Assembly: GCA_031420415.1 (NCBI GenBank)
Contig: JANOMT010000039.1
Location: 1-64,000 of the forward strand
Reading direction: 5' to 3'
Length of the DNA: 64,000 bases
From: JANYGA01 sp031420415
Lineage (GTDB): Bacteria; Vulcanimicrobiota; Vulcanimicrobiia; Vulcanimicrobiales; Vulcanimicrobiaceae
The notes beneath the pieces are model-generated. The model was not told the origin of the DNA. It did no database searches and saw nothing but the letters and a program-made list of their open reading frames with translations. The position numbers were made by a program, and so were the translations under genes. Positions 17,107 to 26,031 of this stretch are shown here, one piece after another (position 1 is the stretch's first letter; every line of letters begins with the position of its first letter).

Positions 17107-19968
17107 CTAGGTCTTCACGGAAACGGCGTCTTCGAACGCGTTCGCGAGCGCTTCGAGCGCCTTTGGGAGCGAGCCGATGAGATGGATCGCGATGCCTCGT
17201 CGCCCGCGTGTATCGAGAGATTCAAAATCGCCGAGCGCCTGGGCATGCTCGAGCGCGCCGAACGTCCCCATACCCGGAATCTCGAGATTGCGTTCGGCCG
17301 GTGTGTCGAAGGAGAGCTGGAAGAAAACGCCCGAAGCCGGGCCGCCCTTGTGGAGTTGGCCCGTCGAGTGCAAGAAACGCGGCCCGAATCCGACGGTGGT
17401 CGCGACCTTTAGCGCGTTTCGAACGCTGCGACGCAGATCGTGCAAAGCAATCTGATGTTCGCGGTTCATTTCGAGATATGCGGTAAAGGCGACGTAGTCG
17501 CTCGGCACGATCTGTCCCACGATGGCGGCGATCGCCGATGCGAGATCGGGGCCGAGATCGATGCTGCTAGACCCGACAAGCGGCACGATGTTCGCCGCAG
17601 GCGTCGCGAGTTTGACCGGCGGCTCGGGAAAGGCGCCTTTTTCCTTGTACGCCGCAAGGAGACGTTTGGTATTGTCCTTCGATTCCTGAACGTTTGGCTG
17701 ATCGAAGGCATCGATGTCGAGGATCGCGCCCGCGGTCGCCGTCGCGATTTCCCACAATGCGAATTGCTCGCCGATATCGAGACGATCGCGCATCGTGAGG
17801 CGCACCACGGGGTGTCCCGCTTCTGCGAGCATGTGCAAGCGCGTCTCGATCGCGCTCGCATCCATCGCACCTTCGTGATGCGCGAGCGTCGCGAGTCCGG
17901 ATCCGACGTAGACGAAGACGCGATCGTTGCCGTATTCATGCGGCATGCCCAGAGGCTCGCCCTCGACTGGGACGATGCCTCGGCCGTTTTTTCCGGTCGA
18001 TTCGGCAACGAGCTGTTCCGCCCACGTGCCGAAGGCCGCGACCTCGGGATGCGTGACGATTGTGAGTTTGTCGCGGCCGATTCGCGCGAGCTCGCCAAGT
18101 AGCGCTCCAAAGCGAACGCCGGCGGCTTCGGAGACCTTCGTCGCGCGACCGTTCGCCTCGAGCGTAGCGATGCCACGATCGAGGATCGCCGTGACGTCGT
18201 ATCCGGCGAGAGCGGCCGGCACCATACCGAAATATGAGAGCGCTGAGTATCGTCCGCCGATGGTGGGATCGTTGACGAAGACGTGCGGGAAGCCGGCATC
18301 TTTGGCTTCGATTGCGAGTTGCGTCTCGGGATCGGTGACCGCGATAAAATGTTCGCCCGCGAGCGTCGAGCCGACGGCTTTTTGGACGCGTCCGTAAAAA
18401 TAGCGGAAGAAGGCCTCGGGTTCGGTCGTCGTGCCGCTCTTACTCGCGACGATGAAGAGCGTGTGCGGGAGGTCGAGTGCGGCCTCGAGCGTTGCGACCT
18501 GATCGGGGTCGCTCGAGTCCAGGACGTGGAGTTGCGGATAGTTCGGTACCGTACCGAACGTCTCGCGTAGGACGTCGGGCGCGAGCGAACTGCCGCCCAT
18601 GCCCAAGACGACGACGTGTTTGAATTTTTTCGCCATCGCCGTTGCGAACGTCTCGAGGTCGGCTGCGTTTTCGAGGACGGTTCGTGGGAATTCGAGCCAT
18701 CCGAGCGCGTGCTCGATGATCTTCGCATGTTCCGGGTCGGCCGACCACGGCGTGGGGTCGCGGCGCCAGAGCTTGGCGAGAAAATCGCCTGCTTCGAGCG
18801 ATGCGATCGTCGCGTCGAGATCGATCTTTGCCGAACCGAGATGGATTTGGACTCGCTCGCCGCCGGTAGCGAGCAACGCCCGCTTCGCATCGATTGCGGC
18901 GAGCATCGCGTTGTACGATTGCGCGAACGAACCGACGCCGTCTTCTTGCAATTTCTGCGTAACGACGGAGAGCGAGATCTGCGCGGCTTCGAGCGCTTCG
19001 AGGGTGGCGCGTGCCTCGTCGAGGCCTTCCTCGACGGAATTCGGGCGCACGATTCCATGATCGAGGAGTGCGTCGAGCGTTGCTGGCGGTAACGTATTTA
19101 CCGTGTTGGGGCCGACGAGATTTTCGACGTAGAGGAGATCCGGGTATGCCGGATTCTTCGTTCCCGTGCTCGCCCAGAGCGGGCGTTGGACGCGCGCCCC
19201 GAGCGCTAGGAAACGCTGGCTCTCGAAGATCGCTCGGTAACGAGAATAGATGAGTTTGAGGCTAGCGATCCCGATCTTGCCTTTAAGACTCGCGAGATTC
19301 GGCGCGTCCTTTGCGATCTTCGCATCGAGAAGCGCGTCGATCGCACTATCGATCCGACTCACGAAGACGCTGGCAACCGATCCGACCGTGTCGACCGCGG
19401 CTCCCGCGGCGACGCGTTTCTCGAGGCCCGCGACGTACGCGTTCGCGACCGCTTCATAGGTTTCGATCGAAAAAATCAGGGTGACGTTGACGTTGATGCC
19501 CGCTGCGATCGTCGCGGTGATCGCGGGTAAGCACGCGGGCGTCGCGGGGATTTTGATCATCACGTTCGGTCGCGCGACGAGATCCCACAAGCGCCGTGCC
19601 GCATCGATCGTGCCTTGCGTATCGTGCGCCAAGAGCGGCGAGACTTCGAGGCTTACGAAGCCGTCGCCGCCGTGCGTCGCATCGTAGAGCGCGCGGAACT
19701 CATCGCACGCGTGCCGGATATCGTCGATGGCGAGCGCTTCGAAGAGACCGTTGGCATCGCGTTCGCCGCCAGCGAGCGTGCGTAACTGATCGTCGTAGTC
19801 GTTCCCGCTTCCGATCGCTTTTTCGAAGATCGTCGGATTGGACGTCATGCCGCGTAGCCCGTCCGCGATCAGACGATGGAGCTCGCCCGAGGCGAACATA
19901 CTGCGTCGAATGTTATCGAGCCAGATGCTCTGGCCGACGCGGGCGAGCTCGTTGAGTTGCGTTCCCAC
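17107..19968 (-). CDS. tal-pgi: Bifunctional transaldolase / glucose-6-phosphate isomerase
   Basis: A natural fusion of 953 aa. Residues 1-370 are a TalB-like transaldolase: SIWLDNIRRSMFASGEL, MTSNPTIFEKAI, and the Schiff-base Lys at about 139 in NVMIKIPATPACLPAI. Residues about 375-953 are phosphoglucose isomerase, with VVVLGMGGSSLAPDVLRETF, LFIVASKSGTTTEPEAF and QNVQESKDNTKR-like NVQESKDNTKRLLAAY. The fusion links glycolysis and the pentose phosphate pathway and is known from several phyla. It sits between tkt (9-base gap) and gnd (31-base gap). Confidence 0.96.
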   Translation of the reverse strand: MGTQLNELARVGQSIWLDNIRRSMFASGELHRLIADGLRGMTSNPTIFEKAIGSGNDYDDQLRTLAGGERDANGLFEALAIDDIRHACDEFRALYDATHGGDGFVSLEVSPLLAHDTQGTIDAARRLWDLVARPNVMIKIPATPACLPAITATIAAGINVNVTLIFSIETYEAVANAYVAGLEKRVAAGAAVDTVGSVASVFVSRIDSAIDALLDAKIAKDAPNLASLKGKIGIASLKLIYSRYRAIFESQRFLALGARVQRPLWASTGTKNPAYPDLLYVENLVGPNTVNTLPPATLDALLDHGIVRPNSVEEGLDEARATLEALEAAQISLSVVTQKLQEDGVGSFAQSYNAMLAAIDAKRALLATGGERVQIHLGSAKIDLDATIASLEAGDFLAKLWRRDPTPWSADPEHAKIIEHALGWLEFPRTVLENAADLETFATAMAKKFKHVVVLGMGGSSLAPDVLRETFGTVPNYPQLHVLDSSDPDQVATLEAALDLPHTLFIVASKSGTTTEPEAFFRYFYGRVQKAVGSTLAGEHFIAVTDPETQLAIEAKDAGFPHVFVNDPTIGGRYSALSYFGMVPAALAGYDVTAILDRGIATLEANGRATKVSEAAGVRFGALLGELARIGRDKLTIVTHPEVAAFGTWAEQLVAESTGKNGRGIVPVEGEPLGMPHEYGNDRVFVYVGSGLATLAHHEGAMDASAIETRLHMLAEAGHPVVRLTMRDRLDIGEQFALWEIATATAGAILDIDAFDQPNVQESKDNTKRLLAAYKEKGAFPEPPVKLATPAANIVPLVGSSSIDLGPDLASAIAAIVGQIVPSDYVAFTAYLEMNREHQIALHDLRRSVRNALKVATTVGFGPRFLHSTGQLHKGGPASGVFFQLSFDTPAERNLEIPGMGTFGALEHAQALGDFESLDTRGRRGIAIHLIGSLPKALEALANAFEDAVSVKT

Positions 19969-19977
19969 GAAGACCCC

Positions 19978-21963
19978 TTATACGTTAGCGAGGAGGCCGG
20001 TCGCCACGTCTGCGATGTGTTCCGGCGTGAAGCCGACCTCTTTTGCAATCGCACTCGCGGGTGCCGACATGCCGAAGTGGTCGATGCCGACGGTTATACC
20101 CAAATCGCCGACCCACCGATGCCAGCCAAACGTCGCCGCCGCCTCGATCGAGACGCGCGCGCGCACCGCGGCGGGTAAGACGCTCTCCCGATACGCAGCA
20201 TCGGCCGCCGCAAAAAGTTCGAATGAGGGCATCGAGACGACGCGCGCCTTCGTTCCCTTCGCTTCGAGTAATTTCGCGGCATCGAGTGCGAGCGATACCT
20301 CAGAACCTGTCGCGATGAGGATGACGTCGGGCTGTGCGTCACCGCCGTGGACGACGTAGGCACCGTGCCCGACACGCGCGTCGCGCTCACCGAGGAACGG
20401 CACTTTTTGGCGCGAGAGGACGATCGCCGTCGGCCCGTTGTGCGCGAGGGCGAATTTCCACGCTTCGAGTGTTTCGAGGGCGTCTGCCGGTCGAATCGTC
20501 GTGAGGTTCGGCGTGGCACGGAGTGCCGCGAGCTGTTCGATCGGTTGGTGCGTCGGGCCGTCTTCGCCGAGGAACACCGAGTCGTGTGTGTAGATGTAGA
20601 CCAAACGCGTTTTATTGAGTGCGGCGAGGCGGACGGCAGGCTTCATGTAATCGTAAAAGTTGAAGAACGTCGCCGTGAATGGCACGATTCCGCTATGAAC
20701 GGCGAGGCCGTTGGCGATCGCGCCCATCGCGTGTTCGCGGACGCCATAATGAATGTTTCGGCCCGCATAATCGCCGGGCTTTACGTCGCCAAAGCCCTTC
20801 ATGTACGTCTTGGTCGACGGATCGAGATCGGCCGAGCCGCCGACGAGTTCGGGGAAGCATTTCGCGATTGCGTTGAGGACGGTACCGCCTGCTTCGCGCG
20901 TCGCGACGTTACCGTTTTCGGCCGTAAACGTCGGCCACGTGATTTCGCTCGGCAGCGTTTCCTCGCGCACGCGCGCGAGTTGCTTCGCGAGCTCGGGGTT
21001 GTTTGCCGACCACGTTGCAAACATCGCGTTCCATGCCTCTTGTGTCGCGGCTCCGCGTTCACCCGACGTTCGCCACCACGCGGCGACGTCGTCCGGAACG
21101 AAGAACGCGGGCTCGGTCGGCCAGCCGAGAGCTTCTTTCGTTTTCTTCACGTTCTCCGCACCGAGCGGCTCGCCATGAGCGCTCGACGTGTTGGCACGCG
21201 GCGAACCGAAACCGATGATCGTGCGGATGGCGATGAACGACGGCCGCGGATCGGCCTTCGCGGCGTTGATCGCCGCGTCGATCGCCGCGACGTCATTGCC
21301 ATCGTCGGCGCTGACGAGTTGGACGTGCCAACCGTAGGCTTCGTAGCGCTTGCAGACGTCTTCGGTAAACGTGATATCCGTCGGTGCGGCGAGCGAAATC
21401 TTATTATCGTCGTAGAGCATGATGAGCTTGCCCAAGCGCAAGTGCCCCGCGAGCGAACTCGCTTCGGCGGAGACGCCTTCCATGAAATCGCCGTCGCTCG
21501 CAATGCAATAGGTATAGTGGTCGACGATCGTCTCGGTGCGATTGTAGGTGGCGGCGAGATGCGCTTCGGCAAGCGCGAGGCCGACGGCGTTTCCTACGCC
21601 CTGTCCGAGCGGTCCCGTAGTGACTTCGATACCCGCAGTGTGGTGGAGCTCGGGATGGCCCGGCGTCTTGCTCCCGAGTTGGCGGAACGCTTTGAGATCG
21701 TCGATCGAGAGCGGATAGCCCGAAAGATGGAGCAGGGCATAGATCAACATCGAGCCGTGGCCCGCGCTCAAAACGAAGCGGTCGCGGTCGAACCACGTGC
21801 TATCGTGCGCGTTGAACTTGAGATGGCGGGTCCAAAGTGTGTACGCCATCGCAGCGGCACCCAGCGGCAATCCGGGATGACCGGAGTTCGCTTTCTGGAT
21901 GGCGTCGATGGAGAGGACGCGGATCGCGTTGATGCGTTGCTGATCGTCGGGGGTATTTGGCAC
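19978..21963 (-). CDS. tkt: Transketolase
   Basis: Thiamine diphosphate enzyme moving two-carbon units among sugar phosphates (661 aa). It is first in the pentose-phosphate operon. DAIQKANSGHPGLPLGAAAM at the N-terminus, the ThDP/Mg motif region YCIASDGDFMEGVSAEA, GPLGQGVGNAVGLALAE, and LVYIYTHDSVFLGEDGPTHQ of the Pyr domain are diagnostic. GTG 21963 (VPNTPDDQQ) has AAGGAGA eight bases upstream and gives the normal length. A longer frame to 22056 adds unrelated residues. Confidence 0.96.
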   Translation of the reverse strand: MPNTPDDQQRINAIRVLSIDAIQKANSGHPGLPLGAAAMAYTLWTRHLKFNAHDSTWFDRDRFVLSAGHGSMLIYALLHLSGYPLSIDDLKAFRQLGSKTPGHPELHHTAGIEVTTGPLGQGVGNAVGLALAEAHLAATYNRTETIVDHYTYCIASDGDFMEGVSAEASSLAGHLRLGKLIMLYDDNKISLAAPTDITFTEDVCKRYEAYGWHVQLVSADDGNDVAAIDAAINAAKADPRPSFIAIRTIIGFGSPRANTSSAHGEPLGAENVKKTKEALGWPTEPAFFVPDDVAAWWRTSGERGAATQEAWNAMFATWSANNPELAKQLARVREETLPSEITWPTFTAENGNVATREAGGTVLNAIAKCFPELVGGSADLDPSTKTYMKGFGDVKPGDYAGRNIHYGVREHAMGAIANGLAVHSGIVPFTATFFNFYDYMKPAVRLAALNKTRLVYIYTHDSVFLGEDGPTHQPIEQLAALRATPNLTTIRPADALETLEAWKFALAHNGPTAIVLSRQKVPFLGERDARVGHGAYVVHGGDAQPDVILIATGSEVSLALDAAKLLEAKGTKARVVSMPSFELFAAADAAYRESVLPAAVRARVSIEAAATFGWHRWVGDLGITVGIDHFGMSAPASAIAKEVGFTPEHIADVATGLLANV

Positions 21964-22091
21964 CGAGAATCTCCTTGGGCGTTCGCTCACATGCGGGTCG
22001 CAGTCGTTCGGCCGCACGTCTACCCATTCCCCGCGAGTCACGGCGCTCGGTCTCAAGGGAAATCCGTGCTCGAAACCCTACACGCTCGCCT

Positions 22092-22973
22092 ATGAACGTC
22101 GTGGAAATGCAAGCCGCCATCGAAGCGCTCGAGGTCGACCCCTCGAAGATTCGTACGACCGACGGCTCCGTGATCGACGCCGTGATCGACGCGCTCGATG
22201 TCGGTGCGCTACGTGTCTGCGAACCGTCGCAGGGCGGCACGTGGAAGACGAACGCCTGGATCAAGAAGGCGATTCTCCTGTACTTCCGACGGTACGACAG
22301 CGTCGAAGTCGGTGCGGCGAATCTCTACGTCGGCAGCACTCGAACGCCGGGCGTCGGGGCATCGGAGCTCGTCCGTATGCCGCCCGCGTTTTTCGACAAA
22401 CTCCCGACGAAGCGCAATTACGCGGCCCTCGGCGCGCGTTGCGTGCCACCCGGGGTCGCACGCTACGGCGCGTTCATGGGTCGCGGGTCGATCCTCATGC
22501 CGGGATATATCAACATCGGCGCTTACGTCGATGAAGGCTCGATGGTCGATACGTGGGCGACCGTCGGTTCGTGCGCGCAGATCGGCAAGAACGTCCACCT
22601 CTCGGGTGGCGTGGGCATCGGCGGCGTGCTCGAGCCGCCGCAAGCACAACCCGTCGTCATCGAAGATGGCGCGTTCGTCGGCTCGCGTTGCATCGTCGTC
22701 GAAGGTGTCTTCGTGGGACGTGAAGCGGTCCTCGGTGCGGGCGTCGTGCTGACGGCGAGTACCCCGATCGTCGATGTTCGCGGGAGCGAACCCGTCATCA
22801 CGCGCGGCCGCATCGAACCGCGTTCGGTTGTCATTCCGGGCTCGATGCCGAAGTCGTTTCCGGCCGGTAGCTTTGGCGTGCCGTGCGCGCTCGTGATCGG
22901 CGAACGCACGGCGTCGACGGACCGTAAGACGTCGCTCGAAAACGTGCTACGCGACTATGGGGTCGCGGTATGA
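22092..22973 (+). CDS. dapD: 2,3,4,5-tetrahydropyridine-2,6-dicarboxylate N-succinyltransferase
   Basis: Succinylase branch of lysine and diaminopimelate synthesis (293 aa from ATG 22092). The N-terminal helical part has GTWKTNAWIKKAILLYFR. The left-handed beta-helix has RYGAFMGRGSILMPGYINIG, then AYVDEGSMVDTWATVGSCAQ and KNVHLSGGVGIGGVLEP. The EDGAFVGSRCIVVEG turn is also typical of DapD. It is divergent from tkt, and the last 4 bases overlap the aminotransferase start (ATGA). An upstream open frame lacks similarity. Confidence 0.96.
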   Translation: MNVVEMQAAIEALEVDPSKIRTTDGSVIDAVIDALDVGALRVCEPSQGGTWKTNAWIKKAILLYFRRYDSVEVGAANLYVGSTRTPGVGASELVRMPPAFFDKLPTKRNYAALGARCVPPGVARYGAFMGRGSILMPGYINIGAYVDEGSMVDTWATVGSCAQIGKNVHLSGGVGIGGVLEPPQAQPVVIEDGAFVGSRCIVVEGVFVGREAVLGAGVVLTASTPIVDVRGSEPVITRGRIEPRSVVIPGSMPKSFPAGSFGVPCALVIGERTASTDRKTSLENVLRDYGVAV

Positions 22974-24121
22974 ATCCGGCGATCGCCGCGGTCACGGGGT
23001 CGACGATCCGCGCGTTGCATGCAAAGCGTCGCCCGACATCGATCAACTTGGGCATCGGCGAGCCGACGCTTCGTCCGAATATCGCGCATTTCGAAGCGGC
23101 GACGCGCTGGATCGCCGAGAACGGCTGTCGTTATTCGACGAATATCGGCGACGCGGATCTCCGCGCGGCGATTGCCGCCAAGTATGCGTACCCGACGCTC
23201 GCGCACGCCGACAACGTTTGTATCACCACGGGCTCGCAAGAAGCCGTGTACGTAGCGATGCGAACGTTGCTCGATCCCGCCGTCGACGAGGTGCTCGTCG
23301 TCGAACCCGCATTTCCGGTGTACGTGAAGATCGCGCAGATCGAAGGCGTGCGTTGCAATCGCGTCGCGATCGATCCACAGGCGACCGACGCGTTCGATGC
23401 CGAGACGATTCTCGCAGCCGTCACACCCGCGACGCGACTCATCGTGATCTGTTCGCCATGTAACCCCACGGGTCGCGTCATCACGCGGGCGACGGTGAAG
23501 CGTATCGCAGGCGGTCTCCTCGCACGTGGCGGCGAGCCCGTCTACGTTTTACACGACGAGATCTACCGAGAACTCACCTATACCGACGATGTGGGGGAAT
23601 TCGGAAAAGTATACCCCTATACGATCTCGATTAACTCGCTCTCGAAATCAAACGCGCTCACGGGTCTGCGGATCGGCTGGATGATGGCGCCCGCGGAGAT
23701 CATGCCGCAGTTCGTGAAAATGCACGGGTGGCTAACGTCGTGCGCGAGTACGTTCGCGATGCGCGTCGCGATGGAAATTTTCCGCGCGGACGATCTCGGC
23801 TCGCACCTGCCATGGTATGAAGCGCAGCGCACGCGCGTCATCGAAGCGCTCCATGCGTCGGGCCTCGATTTCGTGCGACCCGACGGCGGATTCTACGCCT
23901 GCGTGCGCGTCGGCGATCCGTCGATGGATACGCTCGCATTCGCAGAAGCGCTCATCGACGAACGCGACGTCGTTGCCATACCCGGTCATATTTTTTCGCC
24001 CACGATGGCGGGTTGGTTGCGGACGAGCTTCGTCGGCGAAATATCGCACGTTGCCGAAGGCTTCGCTCGCATCGCGAGCTTCGCATCGGAACGAGGGTCA
24101 TTCGCGGTTCGATCGGGATAA
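22970..24121 (+). CDS. dapC: Class I/II aminotransferase, probable N-succinyldiaminopimelate aminotransferase
   Basis: Fold type I PLP enzyme (383 aa). The PLP lysine is in ISINSLSKSNALTGLRIGWM. GSQEAVYVAMRTLLDP binds the cofactor phosphate, VICSPCNPTGRVITRATVKR holds the NPTG motif, and YVLHDEIYRELTY has the PLP aspartate-tyrosine pair. The C-terminal carboxylate-binding Arg is within GWLRTSFVG. Translational coupling to dapD makes N-succinyl-LL-DAP:2-oxoglutarate transamination the likely job. That assignment rests on context, because this family is promiscuous. Confidence 0.85.
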   Translation: MNPAIAAVTGSTIRALHAKRRPTSINLGIGEPTLRPNIAHFEAATRWIAENGCRYSTNIGDADLRAAIAAKYAYPTLAHADNVCITTGSQEAVYVAMRTLLDPAVDEVLVVEPAFPVYVKIAQIEGVRCNRVAIDPQATDAFDAETILAAVTPATRLIVICSPCNPTGRVITRATVKRIAGGLLARGGEPVYVLHDEIYRELTYTDDVGEFGKVYPYTISINSLSKSNALTGLRIGWMMAPAEIMPQFVKMHGWLTSCASTFAMRVAMEIFRADDLGSHLPWYEAQRTRVIEALHASGLDFVRPDGGFYACVRVGDPSMDTLAFAEALIDERDVVAIPGHIFSPTMAGWLRTSFVGEISHVAEGFARIASFASERGSFAVRSG

Positions 24122-24129
24122 AGAGAGAG

Positions 24130-24163
24130 AAAGACCCAGGACCACGCGTGGCCCCGGATCTTT
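24130..24163 (-). terminator. Hairpin terminator between dapC and the small membrane protein
   Basis: A 16-bp stem around a 2-base centre (GC). Read on the minus strand, all 16 positions pair if G.U wobbles are allowed; the plus-strand RNA has three mismatches. A CTCTCTTT tract follows on the minus strand. It therefore suits termination of the minus-strand gene at 24170, and may weakly serve dapC too. Confidence 0.6.
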
Positions 24164-24169
24164 GCTCGA

Positions 24170-24430
24170 TTAGGTCGCGGCCGGAGCCGGTGCGGACACG
24201 GCGGGGGCAGCGGGGGCGGCGTTCTGACCGTTCGCGCCGTTGGCGCCTGCGGGACCCGGATCGCCTTTGGCGCCCGGCTGCGTGATGACGGTCGTGGTCG
24301 ACGTGGGCTGCGCGTTCCACGGTTGCCACACGAAGAGTGCGATTGCCGCGATGACCACGATTGCGAGGATCGCGATGATCGCCGTATTGTTCGATCCGCT
24401 CTCGGTCGTATTTTTCAAAATCAACTCCAT
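24170..24430 (-). CDS. Small single-pass membrane protein with collagen-like tail
   Basis: 86 aa from ATG 24430. A short N-terminus is followed by one strong transmembrane segment (TAIIAILAIVVIAAIALFVW), a Thr-rich linker, then six Gly-X-Y triplets (GAKGDPGPAGANGANGQN) and an Ala/Pro-rich end. No enzyme or transporter motif is present. Collagen-like triplets in bacteria usually belong to surface proteins; six are too few for a stable triple helix by themselves. An alternative start at 24454 adds eight residues. A terminator-like hairpin lies just downstream. Confidence 0.6.
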   Translation of the reverse strand: MELILKNTTESGSNNTAIIAILAIVVIAAIALFVWQPWNAQPTSTTTVITQPGAKGDPGPAGANGANGQNAAPAAPAVSAPAPAAT

Positions 24431-24516
24431 TCCGGTTCGTTGCGAACCAAGCAACGTGCTTCTACCCGAAACGCTCGCTCGCTAAGCAAGTACGGGCTTC
24501 GAAACTCGCGACGCAC

Positions 24517-25947
24517 TTACTCGCTCGGCGTGTCGCTTCGGTGCGCGTGGGCGTCATTCGTCGGCCCGATCCAAACGGTTTGAATGTTCACGAATTCATG
24601 AATGCCGAACGAGGCGAGTTCGCGGCCGTAACCGCTGAGCTTGACGCCGCCGAAGGGTAATCGCGGATCCGAGGCCGTCATGCCGTTAATGAAGACGCCG
24701 CCGGATTCGAGGCGTGCGGCGAGTTCTTCGGCGCGCGCGATGTCGCGCGTCCACAGGTTTCCACCGAGTCCATATTGCGACGCGTTGGCGAGGTCCACGG
24801 CGTGATCGGCATCGGTCGCACGGATGACGGCTGCCGCCGGGCCGAACGTCTCTTCGCGAAACATCGTCATCTCCGACGTCACGTTCGCGACGATCGTCGC
24901 CTCATAAAAATTTCCGGGACCGTCGATTGCGTGTCCGCCGGTGACGAGCGTCCCGCCTTCGGCGATCGTGGCGCGTACCTGACGATCGAGATCGTCACGG
25001 AGGTCGGCGCGCGCGAGCGGTCCGAGGTTGGTTGCGGGATCGAGTGGATTGCCGATCGCGATCGCTCGTGTATGGCGCACGAACGCTTCGAGAAACGCAT
25101 CGTAGACCGGTGCCTCGACGATGAAACGTTTGGCCGCGATGCAGCTCTGGCCGTTATTCTGAAAACGCGCCCGCACGGCCATCTTCGCCGCCGCTTCGAT
25201 GTCGGCGTCGGCCAGGACGATGAACGCATCGGAGCCGCCGAGTTCGAGCACGGTTTTCTTGAGGTGCGCTCCGGCAACCGAAGCGACCGCGGAGCCTGCG
25301 GCCTCGCTTCCGGTGAGCGTCACGCACGCGACGCGTTTGTCGGCGACGATCGCCTCCATATCCTTGCCCGCAACGACGAGCGTGGCGAAGCAGCCTTCGG
25401 GGAAACCCGCGTCGATGAAGATCTTTTCGATCGCGAACGCACAGCCCGTTACGTTCGCCGCGTGTTTGAGGACGACGACGTTTCCGGCAACGAGTGCGGG
25501 GGCCGCGGCGCGGAAGACCTGCCAATACGGAAAATTCCATGGCATGATCGCGAGCAAGGTGCCGAGCGGACGATACGCGACGTAGCTTTTCGTCGCCGAC
25601 GACGGCGTGAGCGTATCGGCAAGATAGCGCGGGCCTTCGTCTGCGTAATGCTCGCAACCGATCGCGCACTTTTCAACTTCGGCTGCGGCTTCGGCAAAGG
25701 TCTTGCCCATCTCGCGCGTCGCGAGCGTGGCGAGTTCGGACTTGCGCGCGCGCAGGACGTGCGCAGCTTCGCGGACGAGTGCCGCGCGTTCGATAACCGG
25801 GGTGGCGCGCCACACGCGTTGCGTCGCGACGGCGCGATCGAGCGTCGCATCGATCGTGGCTTTGCCGTGAACATCGTACGTTGCAAGCGACGCACCCGTC
25901 GCAGGGTCGATCGTCGTGATGGTTACGGAATGGGCAGTCGCGGTCAC
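24517..25947 (-). CDS. gabD: NAD(P)-dependent aldehyde dehydrogenase, succinate-semialdehyde type
   Basis: Oxidises an aldehyde to the acid (476 aa). Motifs: IMPWNFPYWQVFRAAAPAL (cofactor and substrate channel), VTLTGSEAAGSAVASVAG, ELGGSDAFIVLADAD with the general-base Glu, and NNGQSCIAAKRF with the catalytic Cys. EETFGPAAAVIRATD follows near the end. The overall pattern is that of the GabD1/SSADH group (succinate semialdehyde as substrate is inferred). It stands alone between the small membrane protein and the formiminotransferase; no gabT is nearby. Confidence 0.88.
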   Translation of the reverse strand: MTATAHSVTITTIDPATGASLATYDVHGKATIDATLDRAVATQRVWRATPVIERAALVREAAHVLRARKSELATLATREMGKTFAEAAAEVEKCAIGCEHYADEGPRYLADTLTPSSATKSYVAYRPLGTLLAIMPWNFPYWQVFRAAAPALVAGNVVVLKHAANVTGCAFAIEKIFIDAGFPEGCFATLVVAGKDMEAIVADKRVACVTLTGSEAAGSAVASVAGAHLKKTVLELGGSDAFIVLADADIEAAAKMAVRARFQNNGQSCIAAKRFIVEAPVYDAFLEAFVRHTRAIAIGNPLDPATNLGPLARADLRDDLDRQVRATIAEGGTLVTGGHAIDGPGNFYEATIVANVTSEMTMFREETFGPAAAVIRATDADHAVDLANASQYGLGGNLWTRDIARAEELAARLESGGVFINGMTASDPRLPFGGVKLSGYGRELASFGIHEFVNIQTVWIGPTNDAHAHRSDTPSE

Positions 25948-26031
25948 GGTTGTAGTCCCTCGTCGATCTCGATTGGGTAGTCGGGGTGAAGATACCGGTT
26001 TGCAGCGTGGATCAAACGCGTCCCGTCCATC

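Noticed and set aside
20347..22095. A 582-codon open frame on the plus strand opposite tkt
   Set aside because: It is antisense to a clear transketolase, rich in Arg/Glu/Val with no domain, and explained by GC-rich codon bias. Similar long antisense frames lie opposite emrA (7994-9568), livM (3392-4318) and the glycosyltransferase (32653-33951).
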